Source: Candidatus Delongbacteria bacterium
GTDB lineage: Bacteria; Delongbacteria; UBA4055
Reading direction: 5' to 3'
DNA: 22,430 nt
NCBI GenBank assembly: GCA_027858795.1
Contig: JAQICF010000095.1
Location: 1-22,430, forward strand
Positions 14,511-21,765 of this stretch are shown piece by piece. The translations under genes were made by a program, and so were the position numbers. Each line of letters starts with the position of its first letter. Position 1 is the first letter of the stretch. The notes beneath the pieces were generated by a model. It saw nothing but the letters and a program-made list of their open reading frames with translations, was not told where the DNA came from and ran no database searches.

Positions 14511-15191
14511 TTATTTTTTATTTATTTTTATTAACAATTCCGGTCTATTCTTTCTTGTTGTTTCCACTGAGTCATTATGTCGCCATTCATCTATCATCTT
14601 ATGATTTCCTGATAAAAGCACGTCAGGTACTTTCAATCCCATAAAATCACTCGGTCTGGTGTAGTGTGAACAATCCAGCAAACCGTTCTCAAATGAATCA
14701 GACAATGCTGAGTCGAGGTCAGAAATAACACCCGGTATCAATCTACAGACAGAATCCACAACTATTGCAGCAGGAAGTTCACCACCCGTTAAGATGTAGT
14801 CCCCTACAGAAAGTTTTAGATCAATAAAGTTATCAATTCTTGCATCAATACCTTTATAGTGTCCGCAAATTATTATCAAATGTCTATAATCTAGGAATTT
14901 ATGAGCTTTCTCCTGTTCGTATTTCTCACCGGTAGGAGTGGTCAATATAATGTATGAATCTTCTTGCTTAAGCTCCATTATGGCTTTGTAAAAAGGCTCT
15001 ATCTTCATTATCATTCCAGGACCGCCCCCGTAAGGAGTATCGTCCACTGTGCTATGTTTATCCTCAGTCCATTTTCTCAGGTCATGAACAACTATATCAA
15101 TCAAACCTTTATCTTTTCCGATCTTTAAGATCGAATGATCAAGAAAACCTGTGAACATATCAGGATGAACAGAAATAATATCAATCTTCAT
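14511..15191 (-). CDS. trmD: tRNA (guanine-N1)-methyltransferase TrmD
   Basis: 226-residue SPOUT-family enzyme that methylates G37 next to the anticodon of tRNAs reading CNN and some other codons, using S-adenosylmethionine, to prevent +1 frameshifting. Motifs: YGGGPGMIMK, GHYKGIDARI, SVGDYILTGGELPA (the trefoil knot that binds AdoMet), and LSDSFENGLLDCSHYTRP with the catalytic Asp. GHYKGID in place of GRYEGID recalls Bacteroidota-type enzymes. An upstream in-frame ATG would add MECYR, but the family N-terminus fits MKIDIISVHPDMF, so the start is put at 15191, with GGAG nine bases before it. The gene then overlaps the end of rimM by 11 bases, pointing to translational coupling. Confidence 0.96.
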   Translation of the reverse strand: MKIDIISVHPDMFTGFLDHSILKIGKDKGLIDIVVHDLRKWTEDKHSTVDDTPYGGGPGMIMKIEPFYKAIMELKQEDSYIILTTPTGEKYEQEKAHKFLDYRHLIIICGHYKGIDARIDNFIDLKLSVGDYILTGGELPAAIVVDSVCRLIPGVISDLDSALSDSFENGLLDCSHYTRPSDFMGLKVPDVLLSGNHKMIDEWRHNDSVETTRKNRPELLIKINKK

Positions 15192-15729
15192 CCGATAGCA
15201 CTCCATCTACTTCCGGTAGCATTCCATTAATTAAAGACACTGTTATCTTTCTTTTTTCTATGTCAATCTCCTTAACAAACTTCGATATTGCAGGTATAAG
15301 GAGTTCTTTACCCTTGTGATCAACTACATAAATATCATTAGAAGACATTTCCAGTACTTTGATCAACTGACCTAACTCTTTTCCCTCGGTTGAAAATACG
15401 ATACATTTCTTGAGATCATCATGGTAATAATAATCTTTAGGTAGATCCGCTTTATCATCTTCATGAATTGTGATCCTGTATCCCATTAGCTCCTGAGCTT
15501 TTTCGATAGAATCAATCCCATCCAGTTTAACAGTTATTTTTTTATTGTTTTGAACAATGTTTTTAACTTTAACTCTCATGGGTGAACCGTATTCTTTCGT
15601 GAGGAAAAATTCTTCCATATTCAAGAATCGTTCAGGAAAAGTAGTTAATGGTACTATTGTCAATGAGCCGTCAATCTTAGTTGTCTTACCGATAGTTCCG
15701 ATAAATATATAGTCATCGGGATTAAGCAT
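15181..15729 (-). CDS. rimM: 16S rRNA processing protein RimM
   Basis: 182-residue assembly factor that binds ribosomal protein S19 and helps mature the 30S head domain. An N-terminal RimM barrel begins YIFIGTIGKTTKIDGSL. A C-terminal PRC-barrel contains YYYHDDLKKC, VLEMSSNDIYVV and GKELLIPAI. The signature G-x-x-x-x-x-H-G-x-x-G of many RimM proteins is poorly kept (TTKIDGSL), so this is a diverged copy, but operon position and both domains leave little doubt. ATG shares its A with the rpsP stop (TAATG), and the gene ends with TGA inside the trmD start region. It is the only gene in the window seen to use TGA. Confidence 0.93.
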   Translation of the reverse strand: MLNPDDYIFIGTIGKTTKIDGSLTIVPLTTFPERFLNMEEFFLTKEYGSPMRVKVKNIVQNNKKITVKLDGIDSIEKAQELMGYRITIHEDDKADLPKDYYYHDDLKKCIVFSTEGKELGQLIKVLEMSSNDIYVVDHKGKELLIPAISKFVKEIDIEKRKITVSLINGMLPEVDGVLSDED

Positions 15730-16418
15730 TATTCAGCAGCGGGAGTTTCTTCAGTTTTTTCTTCTTCAACAACTTCTTCTTTTACTTTTGCTGCTTCTGC
15801 CTTTTCTTTTGCTTCAGCTTCTGCTGCCGCTGCGGCCTGTTTTGCTTCTTCTTCAGCTTTCTTAGCCTCTTCAGCAGCTACTTTGTCAGCTTCAATTTTT
15901 GCTGCTTTAGCGTCTAAGGCTGCAATTTTATCCGCTTCTATTTTAGCTTTTGCTTTTTTAGATAATTTAGTTGTTTTCTTTACTGGCGCATTTGCTCTTT
16001 TCTCTTTCTCAAGCAACCAATTTTTGTAAGCTTCTTCTACTTCTTCATCAGTAAATTTTCTGATTGGATTACCGTTCTCATCTTTAACAGCAAGATATTT
16101 AACAGTTTTCTTTCCGTTCAAACCTTCTTTTTCTACTTTTTCAGTCTTGTGTCTTTTCAACATATCGTACTTTAGCATTATCCCTTCTTTACTAAGGATA
16201 TTTTTAACAGTTTCAGATGGTTGAGCTCCTAATAAAAGCCATTTCATGATGTTCTCAGAGTCAAGAACTAATCTCGTAGCCTCACCAGCTGCGAGGGGAT
16301 CAAAATATCCCAGTCTTTCTAAGAATGCTCCATCTCTCTGTTTTCTAGAATCGATAGCTACGATCCTATAGAAAGGTCTTTTCTTTCTACCAAGCCTTGT
16401 TAGTCTTAGTTTAACCAA
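15729..16418 (-). CDS. rpsP: 30S ribosomal protein S16 with a long charged C-terminal extension
   Basis: 229 residues. The first 80 or so are a standard bS16 (VKLRLTRLGRKKRPFYRIV, ERLGYFDP, WLLLGAQPS), a 30S assembly protein. The family is usually 80-90 residues. Here residues about 85-140 form a linker of unknown fold, and 145-229 a Lys/Ala/Glu-rich tail likely to be helical and disordered, with KIEADK repeated at 159-164 and 174-179 and an acidic end. Extended S16 proteins are known in Bacteroidota and relatives. The start codon is TTG (16416-16418 complement), supported by GGAGG six bases upstream and by the conserved MVK(L/I)RLxRxG start. No ATG fits. The stop overlaps rimM by one base. 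The 103-bp gap to ffh contains only a 6-bp hairpin (16499-16515). Confidence 0.95.
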   Translation of the reverse strand: MVKLRLTRLGRKKRPFYRIVAIDSRKQRDGAFLERLGYFDPLAAGEATRLVLDSENIMKWLLLGAQPSETVKNILSKEGIMLKYDMLKRHKTEKVEKEGLNGKKTVKYLAVKDENGNPIRKFTDEEVEEAYKNWLLEKEKRANAPVKKTTKLSKKAKAKIEADKIAALDAKAAKIEADKVAAEEAKKAEEEAKQAAAAAEAEAKEKAEAAKVKEEVVEEEKTEETPAAE

Positions 16419-16521
16419 ATTTTACCTCCGGTTAGTTATTTCTTGTAAATTAAATATCTCGGGAACCAGTCCAAAATATTCATTACAATTTAGTTCATGG
16501 ATAGTTTCTCTATCCTGTTTA

Positions 16522-17871
16522 TTAGAAAGGTTTGTTTGCCGGCATACCTTTGCCGAACATTCCTTTCGCTAATTTATCAAATCCGATCTTTCTTATCTGC
16601 CTCATCATTCCATTCATCTGCTGGAATTGTTTCATGAGTTGATTTATTTCCTGAACACTTCTTCCGCAACCTTTAGCGATCCTTAGCTTTCTTGATCCAT
16701 TTAATAAAGAAGGTCTGTTTCTTTCCTTCCTAGTCATCGAGTAAATAATTGCCTCGATCTTTGTGAAAGCTTTTTCATCTATATCAATTTCATTCAGTTT
16801 ACTTCCTATTCCTGGCATCATTTTAAGCATTGATTTAATTGAACCCATTCTTTTGATCTGCTTTATCTGTGCTAGAAAATCCTCAAATGTAAAATCTTCT
16901 TTCTGTAGTTTCTTAGCTAATCTTTCAGTCTCGGCTTGGTCCATGTTCTCTTGAGCTTTTTCAACCAAGGTAAGAACATCACCCATTCCAAGTATCCTCT
17001 GAGCAAGTCTGTCAGGGTGGAACATTTCAAGTTCATCAAGTTTTTCACCGACACCAACGAATTTGATAGGTTTACCGGTTATTTCTCTGATGGATAAAGC
17101 AGCACCACCTCTGGAGTCACCATCCATCTTAGTTAGGATAACACCATCAAAGTTTAACTGATCGTTAAATTCCTTTGCAGTAGTAACGGCATCCTGACCG
17201 ATCATACTATCAGCAACGAATAAGATCTCAGTTGGATTTACAGCTTCCTTGAGATGAATAAGTTCCTGCATCATATTTTCATCTATGTGTAATCTACCTG
17301 CAGTATCAAGCAATACTACATTGTGGTTATTCTCTTTTGCGAACTTAAGAGCATTTACAGCAATTGCACTTACATCTTTAGAGTCTTCTTCACTGTAAAC
17401 AGGGATACTGAGCTGCTTACCTAGTGTTTTAAGCTGTTCTATAGCTGCTGGTCTGTAAATATCTACGGCTACCATTAAAGGTGATTTCTTATATCTCTTT
17501 CTTAGAAAATTTGCAATTTTAGCACAATGCGTTGTCTTTCCGGAACCTTGTAAGCCTGCAAGCATGATAATTGTAGGGTTTCCAGGGAATTTAACTTCAG
17601 AAACTTCTCCACCAAGAACAGTTACAAGTTCATCGTGGATAAATTTTATTATCTGTTGTCCGGGAGTAATTTTCTCAAAAACCTTTTCCCCAATAACCTT
17701 GTCTCTAACTCTGCGAATAAAGTCTTTTACAACCACATAGTTGACATCAGCTTCAAGTAATGCAATACGTACTTCTCTCAAAGATGCTTTGATGTTATCT
17801 TCAGAGAGCCTGTGTTGCCCCTTTAGCTTCTTAAATATGTTTTCAAGCTTTCCGCTTAACTCATCGAACAT
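16522..17871 (-). CDS. ffh: Signal recognition particle GTPase Ffh (SRP54)
   Basis: 449-residue SRP GTPase that binds signal sequences and 4.5S RNA and delivers ribosome-nascent chains to FtsY at the inner membrane. N domain (about 1-95), G domain with GLQGSGKTT (106-114), DTAGR (189-193), TKMDGDSRGGA (247-257) and FVGVGEKLDELE, then the methionine-rich M domain (about 300-435) with the RNA-binding KLRIAKGCGRSVQEI and QQMNGMMRQIRK. Length and motifs are typical. It heads the ffh-rpsP-rimM-trmD-rplS operon. The promoter TTGCTT-N17-TATATT lies 55-83 bases before the start. The Shine-Dalgarno (GGGAAAA) is weaker than those of its neighbours. Confidence 0.97.
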   Translation of the reverse strand: MFDELSGKLENIFKKLKGQHRLSEDNIKASLREVRIALLEADVNYVVVKDFIRRVRDKVIGEKVFEKITPGQQIIKFIHDELVTVLGGEVSEVKFPGNPTIIMLAGLQGSGKTTHCAKIANFLRKRYKKSPLMVAVDIYRPAAIEQLKTLGKQLSIPVYSEEDSKDVSAIAVNALKFAKENNHNVVLLDTAGRLHIDENMMQELIHLKEAVNPTEILFVADSMIGQDAVTTAKEFNDQLNFDGVILTKMDGDSRGGAALSIREITGKPIKFVGVGEKLDELEMFHPDRLAQRILGMGDVLTLVEKAQENMDQAETERLAKKLQKEDFTFEDFLAQIKQIKRMGSIKSMLKMMPGIGSKLNEIDIDEKAFTKIEAIIYSMTRKERNRPSLLNGSRKLRIAKGCGRSVQEINQLMKQFQQMNGMMRQIRKIGFDKLAKGMFGKGMPANKPF

Positions 17872-17920
17872 GATTTTCCCGATTTTTTGTGCCTGTTCTT
17901 ATATATATAATACATAAGAG

Positions 17921-17937
17921 TTGCGAATATAACGCAA
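17921..17937. promoter_or_regulatory. Inverted repeat over the ffh -10 box, candidate operator
   Basis: TTGCG-AATATAA-CGCAA is a perfect 5-bp dyad whose spacer contains the minus-strand -10 hexamer (17926-17931). A repressor bound here would block the ffh operon promoter. The arms are GC-richer than the surroundings. No regulator gene for it is present in the window, and a single copy was found. Confidence 0.35.
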
Positions 17938-17954
17938 TTTGGGTGAATAAGCAA
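17926..17954 (-). promoter_or_regulatory. Promoter of the ffh operon
   Basis: On the minus strand TTGCTT (complement of 17949-17954) and TATATT (complement of 17926-17931) are separated by exactly 17 bases. Transcription would start near 17919, giving a leader of roughly 48 bases before the ffh ATG. The same two hexamers and spacing occur on the other strand 60 bp away for the divergent peptidase gene, which strengthens both calls. Confidence 0.55.
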
Positions 17955-18013
17955 CTTAAAAAATGATTTTGTTTTATAGAAAAATCAAATTTTACTATTT
18001 ACGATTTATGGCA

Positions 18014-18042
18014 TTGCTTTTGTACATAATCCCACTTATATT
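18014..18042 (+). promoter_or_regulatory. Promoter of the M3 peptidase unit
   Basis: TTGCTT (18014-18019), 17 bases, TATATT (18037-18042): the same elements as the divergent ffh promoter. The predicted start near 18049 gives a leader of about 68 bases. An overlapping alternative, TTGTAC-N16-TATAAA (18020-18047), is also possible. The rest of the 245-bp divergent region (17872-18116) holds only a weak 7-bp inverted repeat (17964-17987) and no gene. Confidence 0.55.
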
Positions 18043-18116
18043 ATAAACCCTAACAATGAAGCAAAAAAAATCCTAATAAGTAGGTAATTATTAATTGATA
18101 TAAAAAGGAGAAAAAA

Positions 18117-20159
18117 ATGGAAAATCCATTACTAAGCAAAGGTCAATTCGCTCAATACAACAAAATCAAACCGGAGCATTTCGTTCCAGCTACAAAAGAG
18201 ATCTTAGACTACGCAAAAAAAGAGAATAAGAAGCACATCGATTTCACTGGTGAAAGAACATTTGACAATACTCTTGTTCCTGAAATGGAGATCAGTGAAG
18301 AAGTAAGCAGAGTAGTTTCACCTATGTCACAATTATACAGTACTATGACAAGTGATGAGATCAACGAGGAATTTCAAAAAGCGATTCAATTGTTAACTGA
18401 ATTCGGAAATGAAATGTCTATGGATCCTGACAACTACAAAATGTACAAAGATTATGCTGCTACTGCTGAAGCTAAAGCTTTGACAGGAGAAAAGAAAAGA
18501 CACTTAGATAATACAATGAAAGGATTTATTCTTGCCGGTGCTGAATTAAATGATGAAGATAAGGCTAAACTAAAAGAGATAAATTTAAAATCGAGTGAAC
18601 TTTCTCTTAAATTTTCTAACAATGTCGTAAAGTCAAATTTTGAACTTGTTGTAAAGGATAAAAAAGATCTTGCAGGATTACCTGAAGATTCTATAACCGG
18701 AGCAAGAGAAAAAGCAATAGCAATGAAGATAGACGAAGGTGATGAGAATACCTGGGTATTCAATTTGGATATGCCATCATTCTTACCATTTATGAAATTT
18801 GCAGAAAACGTAGAATTAAAAGAGAAGTTATGGCGTGCTTATTTTACAAGAGGAACAAAAGAAGGTATAGATAACAGACCTTTAATCCAGGAAATTGTAA
18901 AACTAAAGAAAGAAAAAGCAAATTTATTAGGCTTTGATACCTATGGTCAACTTTCTTTAGAGAGAAAGATGGCTGAATCTCCTGAAATCGTGATGGAATT
19001 CTTGGATAATATCGCAATAAAGACAGAAGATGTTGCTCTAGAGGAATTCAACGAGATAAAAGCATTAAAAGAAGAATCATTTGGAGAAAAATTCGAAACT
19101 TTAATGCCTTGGGAAACAAGTTATTGGACAAATAAATTGAAAGAGAAGAAATATTCTTTCAACGAGAACGAAGTAAGTGAATATTTCTCCGCAGATGAAA
19201 CCCTACAAGCATTTTACGACATTGCAAAGAAACTTTACGGCATTAAGTTTGAAAAAATAGATAATATTCCTGTTTGGCATAAAGATGTTCAGACTTTCAA
19301 GCTTGTAGATGAAAATGATGAATTAAGATCTTATGTTTATGTTGATCTTTATCCTAGATCCGGACAAAAAAGACCGGGTGCGTGGATGAGTGGTATGGTG
19401 TCAGGAATGAACTACAATGGCAAAAAAACTATTCCTCAGGTTGGAGTTCACTGTAACTTCACTCCACCGGTTGGCGATAAGCCTGCTTTACTTAGATATG
19501 ATGAAGTAACAACTTTATTCCATGAGTTTGGACACGCACTTCATGGTGCCTTATCACAAACTAAATTCACATCAACTTCAGGAACACATGTTAAATGGGA
19601 TGTTGTGGAGCTACCATCTTCTTTCCATGAGAATTTTGTAAAAACAGAAGAATCTTTAAAAATGATCGCTAAGCATTACAAAACTGGTGAACCAATGCCT
19701 AAGGAATTGATGGATAAGCTATTAAAGGCAAATGATTTTATGAGAGCTTCAGATGCAAGAAGACAAATTACTTTCGGAATGTTTGACATGACATTACATC
19801 ATACTGAGAACATGAAAGATGAAATGACTTCAGCTCATGAGATATCAAAGAAAATGATGGTGAAGTATAACAATACTCCATATATCGACGATTCGTATTT
19901 CGAAGCTGGTTTCAGCCATATATTTGCAGGTGGTTACGCAGCAGGTTACTACAGTTATATGTGGGCAAATATACTTGATGCTGATGCTTTCTCATTATTC
20001 CAAGAAAAGGATTCTGTGCTTAATAGAGAAGCAGGTAAGAAATTCATGGAAAACATCCTTGAAAAAGGTGACAGTGAAGATATGAATGTTCTCTTTGAGA
20101 AATTCAGAGGAAGACCTGTAAGCGATAAAGCTTTGCTAGAAAGATTAGGCATTAAATAA
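18117..20159 (+). CDS. M3-family zinc metallopeptidase (Dcp/oligopeptidase A type)
   Basis: 680-residue cytosolic peptidase of the thimet oligopeptidase family, the same length as E. coli Dcp and PrlC. It would cut short peptides left by proteases such as Lon. Zinc site: HEFGH at 469-473 with the third ligand E498 in WDVVELPSSFHENF. The substrate-binding YAAGYYSYMW segment lies in the C-terminal part, and the protein ends with FRGRPVSDKALLERLGI. The N-terminal half is the usual helical lid that limits substrate size. There is no signal peptide. Sequence does not decide between dipeptidyl carboxypeptidase and oligopeptidase A activity. The start is clear, with AGGAG at 18106-18110. The leader carries a good promoter, and three more genes follow at 5, 18 and 8 bp, so it probably heads an operon. 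Confidence 0.94.
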   Translation: MENPLLSKGQFAQYNKIKPEHFVPATKEILDYAKKENKKHIDFTGERTFDNTLVPEMEISEEVSRVVSPMSQLYSTMTSDEINEEFQKAIQLLTEFGNEMSMDPDNYKMYKDYAATAEAKALTGEKKRHLDNTMKGFILAGAELNDEDKAKLKEINLKSSELSLKFSNNVVKSNFELVVKDKKDLAGLPEDSITGAREKAIAMKIDEGDENTWVFNLDMPSFLPFMKFAENVELKEKLWRAYFTRGTKEGIDNRPLIQEIVKLKKEKANLLGFDTYGQLSLERKMAESPEIVMEFLDNIAIKTEDVALEEFNEIKALKEESFGEKFETLMPWETSYWTNKLKEKKYSFNENEVSEYFSADETLQAFYDIAKKLYGIKFEKIDNIPVWHKDVQTFKLVDENDELRSYVYVDLYPRSGQKRPGAWMSGMVSGMNYNGKKTIPQVGVHCNFTPPVGDKPALLRYDEVTTLFHEFGHALHGALSQTKFTSTSGTHVKWDVVELPSSFHENFVKTEESLKMIAKHYKTGEPMPKELMDKLLKANDFMRASDARRQITFGMFDMTLHHTENMKDEMTSAHEISKKMMVKYNNTPYIDDSYFEAGFSHIFAGGYAAGYYSYMWANILDADAFSLFQEKDSVLNREAGKKFMENILEKGDSEDMNVLFEKFRGRPVSDKALLERLGIK

Positions 20160-20164
20160 TAATA

Positions 20165-20587
20165 GTGAAGAATTCTAAGGGATTTACTTTAGTTGAATTA
20201 ATAGTTGTCAGTACGATCGTAGTAATACTTGCTTCGGTCGGACTGATAAGTTATAATATGCTGATCAAAAGGGCTGTCGCTTCAGTTCTGAAAAATGCCG
20301 TAATGGTAAATGCTGAATTAGTCCAAGCTCATTATGATATTAATGGCTACTGGGTGACAGATCTTCCAGGAGAAGATCCAGAAGATACCGGGAATTTGAC
20401 TACTACTGAAGAATTAGAAGCTTTGGGATTAGCCCCAAGAAATTTTTCAGATGAATTTATAATGAGAATATTTGAGCTTGACGGTTTTCCTCATATCATA
20501 GCCAGGGAGAAAATAGGTCATAAAAAGTATGGAATTGAAGTTTCATATCATCTTAAAACACATGAGCTAGTGGTAACGGAAGAATAG
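20165..20587 (+). CDS. Type IV pilin/type II pseudopilin-like protein, GTG start
   Basis: 140 residues with a class III signal sequence, MKNSKGFTLVELIVVSTIVV. A prepilin peptidase would cut after Gly6 and methylate Phe7. Glu at +5 of the mature form, needed for pilus assembly, is present, followed by a hydrophobic helix of about 20 residues. The rest is a small soluble domain containing AHYDINGYWVTDLPGEDPED, similar in layout to GspG-like pseudopilins, and there is no cysteine. The start codon is GTG at 20165, five bases after the peptidase stop. No Shine-Dalgarno is visible, so translation probably depends on coupling. No pilus assembly genes (ATPase, platform, secretin, prepilin peptidase) are near, so its machine is encoded elsewhere. 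It may be a minor pilin or part of a secretion system. Confidence 0.85.
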   Translation: MKNSKGFTLVELIVVSTIVVILASVGLISYNMLIKRAVASVLKNAVMVNAELVQAHYDINGYWVTDLPGEDPEDTGNLTTTEELEALGLAPRNFSDEFIMRIFELDGFPHIIAREKIGHKKYGIEVSYHLKTHELVVTEE

Positions 20588-20605
20588 AGGTAAGGCAAGA
20601 ATAGA

Positions 20606-21757
20606 ATGAATTATCAAGAAATAAAAAAAAATATCGTTAGTTCCATTGATAAGAATCTATCACCTTATGCTACAAAAAATGTTGATGCTATAAGAACAAG
20701 ATCAAGCAAAGATGATATCAGATTGCCTTTTTCTATTGATAGGGATAGAATTATTTACAGTGGAGCATATCGAAGAAGCGCTGGGAAGACACAAGTCTAT
20801 TATTTTTCATCATTGACCGATGAACAGATAACCAACAGGATTGTACATACTCAATATGTTTCTCAGATAGCCAGAACTATCGGACGATTATTATATCTAA
20901 ACCTAGATCTTATAGAAGCTGCCGCTCTTGGTCATGATCTCGGACATACTCCATTCGGGCATGATGGCGAGATCTTTTTAAGCAACGAATGTGAGAAGCA
21001 TGGGATCGGGAAATTTTATCACAATATTCACAGTTTATATATAGTAGACAACTTTTCTTACAAAGGTAAAGGTATGAACCTTACCTTTCAGACTAGAGAT
21101 GCAATTATTTCACATGATGGAGAAATTCATCAAAATCAGCTCAAGCCTCAGGCAGATAAGACTGAAAAAGATATAGATAAGTATATTACTTTGATGAAAA
21201 ATAGTAAATATGCCAAAATAGCTCCGATGACTATGGAAGGATGTGTTATACGATTATCTGATACGATCGCTTACATTGGTACCGACATTGAGGATGCTAT
21301 TCATTTGAATTTACTGAAAAGAAATGACTTACCTAAAAATATTACTGACATACTAGGAAATAATAATGGCAAAATAATTGATACATTGGTGAAAGATATT
21401 ACTATGAACAGTTATGGTAAACCGTATATAGAATTTTCTACAGAGATCGGAAATGCTCTAAAGGAGCTTAAGGCTTTTAATTATGAAAATATTTATCGTA
21501 ATGAGAAACTGAAGAGAGAAAGAAAAAAGATAGAAAAAGGATTTGAAATATTATTTGAGACTTATTTGGAAGATCTTGCAACTCAAAATAAGGATTCTGA
21601 TATCTATAGGCATTTTCTGAATGACAAAAAGAGTGAGTATAAGGAAAGTATCACCGATGCTGAGAAAGTAAAAGATTTTATAGCAAGCATGACCGACAGA
21701 TATTTTAAATTTCAACTTGAAAAGATCATAATACCGATGGTGAAAATAATTCTATAG
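20606..21757 (+). CDS. dGTPase-like HD-domain triphosphohydrolase
   Basis: 383-residue HD-superfamily phosphohydrolase. Family members split dGTP or other dNTPs into the nucleoside and triphosphate and help set dNTP pools. Seen: the N-terminal family segment FSIDRDRIIYSGAYRRS with KTQV, metal ligands H81 (NRIVHTQYV), H110 and D111 (GHDLGHTPFGHD), the ISHDGE segment, and IRLSDTIAYIGTDIEDAI with the fourth metal ligand Asp. The core is complete. It is annotated by family as a deoxyguanosinetriphosphate triphosphohydrolase-like protein, since the preferred nucleotide cannot be read from sequence. GAGG overlaps the pilin stop. It lies 18 bp after the pilin gene and 8 bp before the exchanger gene, and is probably co-transcribed without an obvious functional link to them. 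Confidence 0.9.
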   Translation: MNYQEIKKNIVSSIDKNLSPYATKNVDAIRTRSSKDDIRLPFSIDRDRIIYSGAYRRSAGKTQVYYFSSLTDEQITNRIVHTQYVSQIARTIGRLLYLNLDLIEAAALGHDLGHTPFGHDGEIFLSNECEKHGIGKFYHNIHSLYIVDNFSYKGKGMNLTFQTRDAIISHDGEIHQNQLKPQADKTEKDIDKYITLMKNSKYAKIAPMTMEGCVIRLSDTIAYIGTDIEDAIHLNLLKRNDLPKNITDILGNNNGKIIDTLVKDITMNSYGKPYIEFSTEIGNALKELKAFNYENIYRNEKLKRERKKIEKGFEILFETYLEDLATQNKDSDIYRHFLNDKKSEYKESITDAEKVKDFIASMTDRYFKFQLEKIIIPMVKIIL

Positions 21758-21765
21758 GAAATAAA

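Noticed and set aside
15192..15206. Five extra N-terminal codons for TrmD
   Set aside because: The TrmD family begins at the segment matching MKIDIISVHPDMF, and a GGAG lies at a good distance before that ATG.
16499..16515. GGATAG/CTATCC hairpin between ffh and rpsP as a terminator
   Set aside because: Only 6 bp with a 5-base loop and no T-tract on either strand. rpsP has no convincing promoter of its own, so a terminator here would cut the operon.
17964..17987. TGATTTT/AAAATCA inverted repeat in the divergent region
   Set aside because: A 7-bp AT-rich stem with a 10-base loop is expected by chance in such AT-rich DNA and lies outside both promoters.
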